Positions 22,197 to 32,483 of a DNA stretch of 64,000 bases are shown here, one piece after another. The stretch's first letter is position 1, and every line of letters starts with the position of its first letter. This DNA comes from Cliona cf. orientalis. Its lineage: Eukaryota > Porifera > Demospongiae > Clionaida > Clionaidae. Below the pieces are notes generated by a model, which searched no databases, was not told the origin of the DNA, and worked only from the letters and a program-made list of their open reading frames with translations. Where the stretch lies: contig OZ005689.1 in the NCBI GenBank assembly GCA_963930775.1, positions 6,797,569 to 6,861,568 of the forward strand, in the 5' to 3' direction. A program made the position numbers and the translations under genes.

Positions 22197-22202
22197 CGTG
22201 TG

Positions 22203-23565
22203 TACGTTTTGGTGGTTTCAATTGCTTGGTGTTTAATAATAATATTATGTACAAAGCTGCCACAATCTTCTGACAATAAATCCTAAGGAACATACCCCAA
22301 ATCCTGAGATAACCATGGAATACACTGTAACTTATGGGAGTAAAAGGCTAGCTGAGCTAAAAAATTAGTCCTAGTCTTGTTTGTGGGAGTACTATGTGTA
22401 TGTGTACTAAATCTCGTAGGGCCATGTACAGTTTTGTCTATAATATTTCTGATGCCATAATAATAGCCACAAGGTATACGTATAGCCTAGGCTAATGCAA
22501 ACATGTAACCTGAACAATTATAAACATTTAAAAACTGTTAGTGGTGTTAACGAATCATTTATTTAGTTATAGATTATGAAATGGCATGGGCCAGGATAGA
22601 AACAATTGGAAGTGGGAGATCTGAACAAAGTTTGTATAAGTGTACCAGATTACTCCTGTGGCTGCTATATATAAAAAATCACAACTATAGTAATGCTTCT
22701 TTGCGGTGAAGGATTCCACATGCCAATACCCTGGAGCTTGTACAAGCCCTGAAGGGTCTTTGTGAATTGAGGAAGAAAGCTAGACTCTAGATCTAGGTAG
22801 CCTATAATGTTATTATAGGTATATTAAAACTTTTCCTTGGGCTGGGTTGCTGGCAAGCATCCTCTTAGTTTCCATCATGATCACCTTGTGATACTTGACG
22901 TCATGCAATCATGCAAGTTTGAAAAATGCATGCTTTAAATCTCTGGTAAAGGTCATAAATCACCCCCGCTAATAATATAATTTCTTATGTTAAATTGGTT
23001 GTATTCGATTAACTACGGTATATAATTAATACTCTATGTTAATGAATGTTTAAAAACTGTCAGTGATGATAAAGAATCATTAGCTAGTTGTAAATCATTC
23101 CATTATGAAATGGCATGGGGATAATATTATAATAGCTATAATAGAAAGAGAAATGGAAATGGGAGGTCTGAGCAACAAAGTTTGTATCTGTACAAGCTAG
23201 ATAACTCCTGCAGCTGCTATAGTGTAGTTGAGTGTTCTGTTTGCAATTGGGGCCATCTCACAGTCTGATAGCCCATATATGATTTTAAAGAGGCGACATA
23301 GCTATATAGCTACATGTACTTTCTTTCGGACATGTATGTAGTTAATAATATTTCAAGCCATGGGTATCTTATGTAATGTTGTATAAGAAACCTATAGCTA
23401 TGCTTTGGTATGGTGTTAGAGCTTTCTGGTTTAAAAATATCTGGGTATAATTATAGTTGACAAGCACACACTCAATCTTCTCATTAGATGAGCAGTGCAG
23501 GTTTGTTACATGAGTATATATGCATGCGCATGTATGCAACTTTATGATCTTGTATGTTAAATCCA
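22203..23565 (+). other. Gene B intron 1, right part
   Basis: Homologous to the first introns of C (from 36745) and D (from 50382), but without the 444-bp MITE that C and D carry. GGTAAAGGTCATAAATCACC (22946-22965) is conserved in D at 52690-52709. No exon is seen. Confidence 0.5.
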
Positions 23566-23574
23566 CCCTTGGTA

Positions 23575-24206
23575 TAGCCTCGTACCCAGGCTAGGTCTTC
23601 TGAGGAGGAGGAGAAAGGGCCTGGTACACACTGTGTGTGCATGCGTTATTTCCCGGTAAAAGCTGAGAATTCGTATTTTTGTCCGCTTATTTATCCGTAA
23701 ACGTGATTCTTGAACTCAGAAATAGCTATACCTAAAAATCATATTATTAAAATTTTGTTGGCACACGTTTTGGGCCAAAGAGCGCCAGTTGTGACCAATT
23801 AATTATTAGCTATCACAAGTGAGCGATATTGACAGAAGAATAATAAAGAAGCTATGAGAAGGACTTTGATTCATATTTAGTCAAGTTTTTCGATGAATAA
23901 TCAGAAGTATAGACACAGAGGCATGCAGTTATCCAAAGGCAGTTAAGGGACTTTGTCAGATCTCTGAAGTTCAAGAAGGTTAGCTAAATTTATTTAAAAT
24001 AAAATTATAAAGAAATATCGAGTCTCTAGGCTTCACTGACTTTGGATGCTTAATATACCTAGGCCTTGTCCGTACACGTCCGACCGCATGGTAGCAACAA
24101 TACCCAGTGAATTGTACTAGAAAATGCTCCGTAAAATTTGCGTATACTAGTACAGTGTGTACCAGGCCCTTTCTCCTCCTCCTCAAAGGACCTGGGTATG
24201 AGGCTA
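23575..24206. mobile_element. 632-bp TIR element with 9-bp duplication (Mutator-like)
   Basis: TAGCCTCGTACCCAGG is inverted as CCTGGGTATGAGGCTA. The longer arms (GAGGAGGAGAAAGGGCCTGG near 23605; CCAGGCCCTTTCTCCTCCTC near 24163) extend the inverted repeat to about 60 bp. CCCTTGGTA is duplicated at 23566-23574 and 24207-24215. The orthologous copy in gene D intron 1 is at about 54124-54680. Confidence 0.75.
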
Positions 24207-24604
24207 CCCTTGGTATTGATAATTGACTTTTCAAACATGACTCTCTATAGCTAGGAAAGGCTTAAATGATCTTATCATTGAAGACTTGGGACTTGGTTTC
24301 ATAATATTATTATAATGAAGGGAACCTGTCTGATGATAAAACTTGATTTAATATCGGGGGAGGGGGTGTCAATCTGCATTCTTTGAAAATATCCCCGCCT
24401 CCCTCCCTCCCCAGAACTACCCTGGTATTTCTTTTCTATTAATTAGAGGGAAAATCTTCTAGGAATGGTAGATAGCAAGCTAGCTTGGGTGAAAACTTTC
24501 TCCCATAAAATTCTTCTCTATACTAAATGGACTTGACCAATATTATTTGGAACATCCCCTCCCATTATTGTTTTTAATCAGTTTGGGTGTTTTTATCTCT
24601 CTAG

Positions 24605-24929
24605 GTTTGACTCAGACGCCATCTGCCCAGTGTGTGCACAACCTTCGGATTGAGACAGATCGACAAGATTTGTACATCATGCCCGGGGTGGTCAACTGCA
24701 TCACGCTGTAACATTATGGGTGACATTGCCTGGGAAATTGAAGTGGATGGTGATCTTGTTCCAACAAATTCATCCATAGCAGCCCAGTTTGTCTCTACTA
24801 TGAATAACTATCCGATTATTGCAATGCCTGAGGACTATGTTCTACCAGGAACATCGGGAAGGCGAGATATTCTCTGTAGTGCAGCTCTTGCTGGCACACC
24901 TTCTCTAGAAGCAAGGCTGGCCTCTCCAG
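24605..24929 (+). pseudogene. Gene B exon 2: Ig-like domain 1 with frameshift
   Basis: The exon begins GLTQTPSAQCVHNL and is homologous to 38460-38783 (C) and 62146-62463 (D). One additional C near 24704 (CATCACGCTG versus CATCAGCTG in C) shifts the frame and brings a TAA in at once. Length 325 instead of a codon multiple confirms the single-base change. Confidence 0.75.
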
Positions 24930-25218
24930 GTAAGATCAATATCAAAGGTGGAAACGGACTGTGGTCTCAAGAATGAAACTGCACTGTCCATCTAACTTTC
25001 ATTGCCTACAATATGGTGAATACGAAATTCTCAACTCTAGAACAGTCCAGTCTAGTTACGCACTAAAAATTAACTGACACCCTTAATTGGCTCATTTCAG
25101 ACCGAGGGGAATTGTTTACACAAGTATCTGGGGACCATGCATATTATACTGTCCTACGTAATTAAAGGAGGTGTCCTCATCATGTTCAGAAGTGCTCATT
25201 ATTTTGTCTATTCTGCAG

Positions 25219-25473
25219 TTCTGCAAGAGCCATTATTTGATGATGTGACTATCAGAGAGGGAGAGACACTGACGCTCACCTGTATCACTAGAAATATTCC
25301 AGATATTACCACCTCCCAGATCCTTGATCCTCGTGGAATTGCTGTTCCAAGTGCAGTAGGAGTCTTCATGGTAGAGAATGCCATGAGAGATGCTTCTGGC
25401 GTATATACCTGCCTTGTTACTAATACCCTCAACAGTAATACCATCAATGCAACATCCACTGTCATCATTCAGT
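25219..25473 (+). CDS. Gene B exon 3: Ig domain 2
   Basis: 85 codons with the Ig signature: TLTLTC...DASGVYTCLVTN. Flanked by TTCTGCAG and T|GTAAGT, phase 1/1. Intact here. The next exon expected from genes C and D (Ig 3) is absent. Confidence 0.8.
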
Positions 25474-26132
25474 GTAAGTTCAGATTATTATTATCATGGT
25501 CAAGATTACTGGTTTTCCTTAAAATCCAATGCGTCTAATTAATTTTTACACCACCAAATTATGGAAAATAGCTTCCAATTTTTGGCAAATGTTGTCACAT
25601 ACATACATGTAGAACTTACTTAATTATTAGTACAGTATGTACCTGCCGTATGGCAATGATTATTGAGACACATTCTTGAATGCATAGCTATAGCGATTGT
25701 GTATCAACCAGTCTTCAATATTCCAAAGATGCTATGAGTAAATCAAATTTTGCTTGTCGGTATATGTACATGCAATAGTTGAGGATAGCTATAGCCTCAT
25801 ACATGCATGCGTATCAGCAGATTTCATTTTGTCTTTCTCTTTCTTCCCCCCTGTATCCATCGATCTCTCTCTCCCTCTCTTTCTCTTTTCCCTCTCCCTC
25901 TCTCCCTCTCTCCCTCTCTCTCTCTCTCTTGTCATGCCTTGTCTCCCCAGTGCTGCAGGCATACATGTAAATGTACATATAAAATGCATGTACCAGTGCA
26001 ATACCATAATGTACTATATGCATCACGTACATGTACATGCACATGTGCTGCTATTCAATACAGTATCCATACTCCCTCACAGCGGATAATAATTATTAAC
26101 TCATGCACACACACACTCACGTACACACACAG

Positions 26133-26423
26133 TCCCTGCTGAGCCTGTAACTAATCTTACGGTGACTGGGTTCACTGAGACTACAGTGTCTCTGTCCTGG
26201 ATGACTGGGCACGATGAATTCAATCCCATCACTGGCATTGAGATCCTGGTTACCCCTGAGCGAGGTGCTCCGCCCTCCACGAACCCCATCATCCTGCCCC
26301 CCTCTAATCAAAGAATCATCAGTAGTCTCCTGCCATTCAGAGAGCACAAGTTCTCTGTGGCTGTGTTGAACCTTGGAGGCACTAGTGAGAGGAGGAACAT
26401 CACTGCCAGTACTCTGTCTCTAT
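26133..26423 (+). CDS. Gene B FN3 domain 1
   Basis: A single 291-bp phase-1/1 exon encodes one fibronectin type III domain (PAEPVTNLTVTG, then VSLSWMTG, then FSVAVLNLGGTSE). It is nearly identical to 41712-42002 in gene C. Confidence 0.85.
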
Positions 26424-26623
26424 GTAAGTATACTATGGACCTTTTCTGAATGTCAATAATTATAATAATAATGGCTTTCGCTCATGTTCTCTCTCTCCCT
26501 CCCTCCCTCTCTTCCTCTCTCCCTTCCTCTCTCTCTCTCTCCCCCAGTAAATTTGGCATTCTGATATCTCGAACAAAATTGTTTATTTCATGTACCATTA
26601 ATTTTTTCTTTTGCTCCTCCCAG

Positions 26624-27199
26624 CGTTGGGTACCCCTACTAATCTCAATCTTGATGCTCTATCCTCGACCAGCCTTCGCTTCACTTGGGAAGTAAGTGTA
26701 TACAAAATTATGTATAACGTTAAATTCAGCATTCTGATCTACAGTGTCACCATAATATCTCTGTTTCATGCAGAAAATAAAACCAATTTGGTGTTGATCT
26801 AATTTTGTTCCCTAGCAAATTTTCTGACTATATAGATAATTTTGTTTAGTTTTATGCACACGTGCTTTTTTGCTCTGCTTTTATATGCATGTACATGTAT
26901 ATTATGCAATATTGCTATGTGAGTGTGTGTATTATGTTTCTCTCTCCCTCCCCCTCTCCCTTCCCTACTGCAGCCTCCTAGCTTTGATCCTGACACAACT
27001 GATGATCCCAACTTTTATCTCATCCGGTTTTCCACTGGGGAAGATGTCATAAACTTAAACATTCCCGCAAGTGAACCTCGGGAGCGAACTTTTAATCAGC
27101 TGGCTAAGGGTATAGAGTACATTGTCAGGATCGATGTGGTAAATGATGCTGGCAATGGAATAATGTTCAGTACCATACAAAGAGAGACGCTTGTTGATT
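26624..27199 (+). CDS. Gene B FN3 domain 2 (two exons)
   Basis: Exons 26624-26691 and 26974-27199 joined in phase 0 after TGGGAA. They encode GTPTNLNLDALSSTSLRFTW and then PPSFDPDTTDDPNFYLIRFS through YIVRIDVVNDAGNG. This copy keeps TACATTG near 27117-27123, which gene C has lost. Confidence 0.8.
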
Positions 27200-27217
27200 G
27201 TAAGTTACTTTTATCGT

Positions 27218-27424
27218 ATGAAGGGAAATTTTCGAGGGAGGAAATCTTCACGAATTTTGTGATTTTACAGCCACCCACAAAAGTTTTCTCCACAAAATTT
27301 TAGGCATGTCACACCCATTATGTGATCAGTTTAACATTCCATGAAAGTTTTCTCCGCGAAATGCTCCCTTCCTACCAATTATTGGTAAAAAGTTTTCTCC
27401 CTCGAAAATTTCCCGCTATACAGT
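27218..27424. mobile_element. MITE next to the FN3-2 exon (gene B)
   Basis: GGGAAATTTTCGAGGGAGGAAAT pairs with the reverse of TTTTCTCCCTCGAAAATTTCCC near 27400. AAAGTTTTCTCC is repeated internally. The orthologous insertion is in gene C at about 43248-43393, so it predates the gene duplication. Confidence 0.6.
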
Positions 27425-27770
27425 AGTTATCCCCTAGGACTAGGGAAGATACTATGCACCGTAATTCGTGAATATTTTATATCTAAAATATTTCATGCGA
27501 TTATTTTTCGCATTAAGTACTTTTCAGATAAACAACCCTGTACTGCATGTAGTGCACATAATATTATGTTTTCATTGTGATAATAATCAGTGATTTTCGG
27601 TTATTACTGGATTGATACATGGAAATCTTTGCTGGATGAGCCCAGCTAGCTAGGTATACCTTTGTAATGCAGGAAATTAAAATTAAATTGGTGGGCCAAT
27701 GCAGCCATATCCTGTATGCAATCGTTAACACAGGACAAACAATTAGTGTGATAAAGTTTCACATTACAGC

Positions 27771-27915
27771 TTACACTGTAGAAACCCCTCCTATGGTACT
27801 GGTGTTACGGCTTAGTGCCACAGGTCTAGTCATAACATTTATACTGTTGGTATCACTATATTGTATAGTGAGAAACTTTCAAGGGAGAGAGAGGGAGAGA
27901 GAGAGCAGTGCCTAG
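27771..27915 (+). CDS. Candidate alternative TM exon (gene B)
   Basis: After the acceptor CACATTACAG, a phase-1 reading frame gives YTVETPPM followed by a hydrophobic stretch of about 22 residues (VLVLRLSATGLVITFILLVS), a basic segment and a stop. The sequence from 27660 to 27850 is almost unchanged in gene C (43620-43808), more so than neighbouring intron. Spliced onto FN3-2 it would make a short membrane isoform. In gene C the frame stops at the end of the hydrophobic stretch. Weakly supported. Confidence 0.25.
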
Positions 27916-28721
27916 CTTTGAGAAACCCAGCAGTGTTACAGCAACCATCATCACTATCTTACATACATAATTATTTATATGAAGCTGTTTATGGTTTTCC
28001 AAACATGCATTGAGGGTGAACAGTGTTCATGATCAACCAGGATACCCACCATTCACAGATGATTGTTCATGTAATGGTAGAGAATGGGAAATTTATAGTA
28101 TGAACACATTGGGAGTGAGTCTGATCTGTTTGGGCACTGTAACTGCAGTACCAATGTTGATAGGATTGGTGTATGTACTGATGAATAAAAGAGATAGCAT
28201 ATAATATTGTCTATTGGGTATGTATAAATGTGCACTAGAGCTCTGCCTCTAGCTTCTGGCTATTGATGTGTTTGACTATTTTCACTGCTGAAGGTGATAG
28301 CATACACTATTATGGCATGGACTATCAGCCATGAGAATTAAATGAAGTAAAGATGTCACTTTTTAGCTGCCTTTTGCAGCTCAATAAGCTCTTGGTATGG
28401 TGTAGATTGCTGTAGATGATAATTAGGAATCATAAGTGGGTGTGGCCTGATGAGTTATTAATTTTGTTATCATCAGACAAGTATTTAATAGCTACTGTAG
28501 GCTTCCACTATCTCACTGTATTAATAAATTTTAATTTATTGCAAATACTGACACCGTCGGAGCACACCTGTGGCTGTGGGCTTAGAGCTTCCTTAGCTAC
28601 TACACTGCTTTGTTTGTCCATTACCATGCCCTACCCACCTCTCTCTCTCTCCTCTCTTTCTCCTTCCCTCCTTTCCTCCCTCTCTCCCTCCTTCCCTCTC
28701 TCCCTCCCTCCCTCCCCCCAG

Positions 28722-29236
28722 CTCCCAGTGAGTCTCAGAACTTGGTAGTATCAGGTGTTGGTGCTGGAGCTCTGTTTGCCAACTGGACTGCACCGGCTGA
28801 TAACGGAGGTAGACCTCTCTCAAACTATCGCGTTATTATCAACAGCATTGGCTTCAGCCAGATGATACCAGTTCCTGGGATGACATCACTGCTCATCAGA
28901 GACAGCCAGCTCGTGGAGAATACAACATACATGTGAGTCTGCGAACAATAAAAGAGCGAATATTCTTTAAGAATTTACTGCAAATTGGCAGGAATTAAAT
29001 TTGGCAGTTGGGTCCCAACACTGGAAGCTTTTAGCAGGGAAATATTCACTAGATATAATTGCCAAAGTGATGAAATATCATGCTCGAAACTTTGTAATCA
29101 TTTTTCATAAAAGATAAATTTCATGTGTGTACATTATAATTGTTATTCTGTAGAGTGAGAGTGAGAGTGAGTGCTGCAAATGCTGCTCAAGGATTCGGAA
29201 ATAATGCCACTTTTATAAGGAGAACTCAGTCCATAC
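28722..29236 (+). CDS. Gene B FN3 domain 3 (two exons)
   Basis: Exons 28722-28932 and 29154-29236, with phase 2 between the halves. They encode LFANWTAPADNGGRPLSNY through VENTTYI and VRVRVSAANAAQGFGNN. The second half is 6 bp longer than in gene C (a repeated GAGAGT). Confidence 0.8.
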
Positions 29237-29635
29237 GTGAGTGATACACACACAACCACACACGGACACACATATACACTCACATACATTAATACGTATA
29301 ATAATATTATTATTATATTAACTGAAGTACGAATATTTAGGCACATTTATACACAGTACATGATAATGACAAGCTGACCTTCCTAATAGTAATATTTTTA
29401 TGGTGTCAATTGTGACATGAATTGGTTTTTATGTAAGTATATGCCCAGGTCCCCTTCTCATTCCTCGCTGCTAATGATATTACCGCTACGAGGTGCATGC
29501 CAGTGCAATAGGCCGAGCCAAAGTGGTGTACCAAGTGTCCAATATAAATATAAGACCTGTGGCTATAATCTAGGCTGCACACCCAACTGTAGCGTGCCAT
29601 ATTTGAAAGCTTAACCTCACACTTACTCCCACCTC

Positions 29636-29669
<34 letters not shown>

Positions 29670-29728
29670 CGTCCTCTCTCTCTCTCTGTCTCCTCCCCTT
29701 CTCCTCCCTCCCCCCTCTCTGTTTCCAG

Positions 29729-30037
29729 TTGAGCCTCAGACTATCTTTGACGTGCCCCTGTCAGACGCTGCTCAGTCTACCAATAGTTCCGCTGTGATTA
29801 GCTGGGTGAACCCAGGAGGCACCGTCAACTTCTACATAGTTCAGTACGTCCTAGCTCGAGACCCAATGGGATTTGAGTCGAATAATGTTGTGACTGTTCT
29901 AGTCGGTCCCAACGATACATCGGTTACGGTTGGTGATGGGAATCTTTTGCCTGGGGCTAACTACAGCTTCCGTGTTGCCGTGAACAACAGCCGAGGGTTG
30001 TCCGCCTTCGGCCCTCTGGGGAGTTTTGAAACACTCA
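29729..30037 (+). CDS. Gene B FN3 domain 4
   Basis: A single 309-bp phase-1/1 exon: VISWVNPGGTVNFYIVQYVL, then LLPGANYSFRVAVNNSRG. It ends at CTCA|GTAAGCC. Nearly identical to 45600-45908 in gene C. The acceptor is preceded by a CT-microsatellite of about 90 bases. Confidence 0.85.
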
Positions 30038-30427
30038 GTAAGCCAGGATAGATAGTAGCTAACATTATAGTTCTCGTAATAATTATATAATAGTAATGTA
30101 AAATTTGGCAGGGAATTGTATAATATTTACAATATGTATTACCAGATAAAGATATGTACCTGCAATACAATGTCTATTTGGGACCTGTAAGCATATATAA
30201 ATCTACTGATTACCAATAACTTACGTATGTAATTTTTATTGGCTAGCTCTGTCCTGCATTAGGTATATGCATGTGATGTGTTATACATGCTCATTATTAG
30301 ATATTCTTGCTAATGGATTATTCTGAAAGTGAAGTTTTATTGGGATTTGATTTATCCCAGTACTAGTATTGACAAACATGATGACACACCGCTATCATCC
30401 TCCTTCCCCCTTATTACATGCATAAAG

Positions 30428-30600
30428 CCTGATCCTGCAATTATCAGTGTATTTATTCTCCTTCTCCCCTCCCCTTCATGCTGAGCCTGACCCTATAATT
30501 ATCACCTTCGTTATTCCCTTCCTCTTATAGAGCTTGACCCTTCAATTATCAGTGTAATTATTCTCCTCCTCTTCCCTTCTCTTCCCCCTTCTTGTAGGGC
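30428..30600 (+). repeat. Reiterated 3' splice-site cassettes before the last Ig exon (gene B)
   Basis: Four copies of a unit of about 50-62 bp, each a pyrimidine tract, a TAG/GAG-type site and the exon-start sequence GCCTGACCCT...AATTATCA (near 30428, 30484, 30531 and 30598). Only the last continues into the Ig reading frame. Gene C has five such cassettes. Confidence 0.6.
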
Positions 30601-30895
30601 CTGACCCTGCCATTGTCACTGTGAGCCACGCGAACCCAATACTGGAGAGCACTAATATTCAGCTCAACTACTTTGCCACTCTGAGGGGTGCTATCATGTA
30701 CAGCTGGATGAAGGACAGTGGTGACCTACCAAGCGACTCACAGTTCCAATTCAACCCCACCCAGGGATACCTTAGGATCACCATGGTAACGGAGGACAGC
30801 GCAGGAATGTATACTATATGTGTGTACAGCGAGGAATAGTGAAGGCACTGAGACAGCATCAGTACCATACACACTGCAAATTCAACCAATAGAAC
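30598..30895 (+). pseudogene. Gene B last Ig exon with frameshift
   Basis: Encodes PDPAIVTVSHANPI...YSWMKDSG...TMVTEDSAGMY. It then has 7 extra bases near 30810 relative to gene C, which shift the frame and produce a stop at EE-TAG before the second Ig cysteine region is complete. Length 298 versus 291 in C. Confidence 0.75.
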
Positions 30896-31139
30896 GTAAG
30901 GAGTTAACAGCTAATCCTTTAGAAGAAATTTTCTTGATGCATGGAGGCCAAAACCTTTTGTTGTTTGAAGCAATCCACTAAAATAACGAAATTTAATGAT
31001 GGTTATAGTAGATTTAGAGTCTAAGGGTTTGGTCCATCCTGAAAGAGGAAGAGAAATGAGGAATGGAGTACTAACTACTCTACCCACTGTACGAATGAAT
31101 GTGTCTCTATGAGATGTATGCAGCTGACAAAATCATATC

Positions 31140-31352
31140 AGCATTGAGGACCTGCGTGATATTACATTTGCCTCTTACAGAACTATAAGTCATACGAAGT
31201 AACCATGTAGTGCTTACGCTACTAAAGTGTATATTAAGCTAGTAATGTTTATAGAAAGCATTAAAGTGTTGTTTTTTTTTAGGTAAATAATGTTTATAGA
31301 CTACCATTAACAATTATTTCTAATGCTGGGATTGGGCCTTCCAGCCAACCAG
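31140..31352 (+). pseudogene. Vestigial FN3 half-exons in the pre-TM intron (gene B)
   Basis: After TTACAG at 31180 a stretch reads NYKSYEVTM and stops. After a T-run and AG at 31281-31282 another reads VNNVYRLPLTIISNAGIGPS, a typical FN3 C-terminal half, ending at the weak site G|GTCAAT (31352). The two cannot be joined to their neighbours as normal exons. Related fossils lie in gene C at 40500-40705 and 47620-47814. Confidence 0.5.
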
Positions 31353-31701
31353 GTCAATAACACAGGCTACATGTCTACATTCATTAATATTGTCATTTGT
31401 TATCAAAATTAATGTGCAATAATGAAAATTAATAATCCTCCCTCATCCTTTTTTGAAACAAGCTGCATGGATGAAAAACTTAATAATATACTAATTTGCA
31501 TGGCCTTATCATAGGTCACTTTTATCGTTCATTTTTGTTAGGTCCATACATTGTACAAACATTAGGGCCAAAATAATAATATTATTACTACAATTGTAAT
31601 ATTGAAAATCATATCATGAGTGTTGATAGTGCATATTTGGTGAGTAACACTAGAAGTGCTTCATTACAATCATGATTGTATACACACACACACACCTTTA
31701 G

Positions 31702-31824
31702 TTTCCTTGGACAACAGATCTAACACTGTTGCTATAGCTGGAGGAGTTGCTGGTGGTTTGGTGGTATTAGGAATCTTGAGTTTGCTTTCTAGCATTGTAG
31801 TGGCTGTCAAGTTAAGGAAACGAG
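31702..31824 (+). CDS. Gene B transmembrane exon
   Basis: 41 codons: SLDNRSNTVAIAGGVAGG, then a Leu/Ile/Val-rich helix ending VKLRKRG. Phase 1/1. Homologous to the TM exons of genes A and C. Confidence 0.85.
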
Positions 31825-31971
31825 GTAGGTATAGCTATATAGCTAGCTACAAACACTTTCCCAGCTAAGTAATCACATGGGGACATATTTGAGAGTAATA
31901 AATTATTAATAGCAGCTAGCTAAGAGTAAAAATGTCTCTGAATGTATATAAGGGAGAGTATTATAATAATT

Positions 31972-32142
31972 ATACCGTACAGCCGGAAATATTGGCGGGA
32001 ATTAAATTTGGCGGTTTGGTACAGGATCGTCATACGTATTATATGTGAGTAGAAAATTTGGCGGATTTTAATTTGGCGGTTGTAATATTGACCACCAAAC
32101 CGCCAAATTTAATTCCCCGCCAAATTTTCCGGCAATACGGTA
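31972..32142. mobile_element. MITE with TTTGGCGG repeats, copy 2
   Basis: TACCGTACAGCCGGAAATATTGGCGGG is inverted as CCCGCCAAATTTTCCGGCAATACGGTA. About 170 bp in the intron between the TM and tail exons of gene B, at the same place as the copy in gene C. Confidence 0.65.
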
Positions 32143-32483
32143 TCACACTTGTGTATATTATTGTAGCACAACCCTGCAAAAAGTACCATACATTTTACCA
32201 ACGTGAGGGCTATAAAAATGGAAATGAGACATTAATTGTTGGATAGATCTGAGCATTCCAAAATGGTACATATAATTAAATGTGGTTGCTTTCATTGGGA
32301 TGATTGGACAGCCATGTCCCGTATACTTGAGAATCATTTCATTTCACAGGGATAATACAAGTGGGATATTAGCTATAGGGTGCTGGATACAAGACTAGTG
32401 GGATAATCAGGTGCTAGAAAGTTTCATCAGGGAAGAATTTTTACCAATTTACCTCCTGGTCACGTGCATGGTTATCAATATAG

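Larger units (their letters stand above)
18471..22197 (-). mobile_element. 5'-truncated LINE in gene B intron 1
   Basis: A non-LTR retrotransposon on the minus strand. GTGTG is duplicated at 18466-18470 and 22198-22202, and gene C has the uninterrupted sequence there. The 3' end is at the left, with a tail of repeated CAATT units and an AT-rich, T/A-homopolymer UTR of about 1.4 kb. The reverse-transcriptase frame is open right up to the truncated 5' junction; the endonuclease domain is absent. Insertion into the first intron in antisense is typical of a tolerated site. Confidence 0.85.

Noticed and set aside
25789-26044. Arg/Glu-rich and Ser/Leu-rich open frames over CT microsatellites near 25800-26040, 28593-28823 and 44420-44731
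   Set aside because: Low-complexity translation of pyrimidine tracts in introns.
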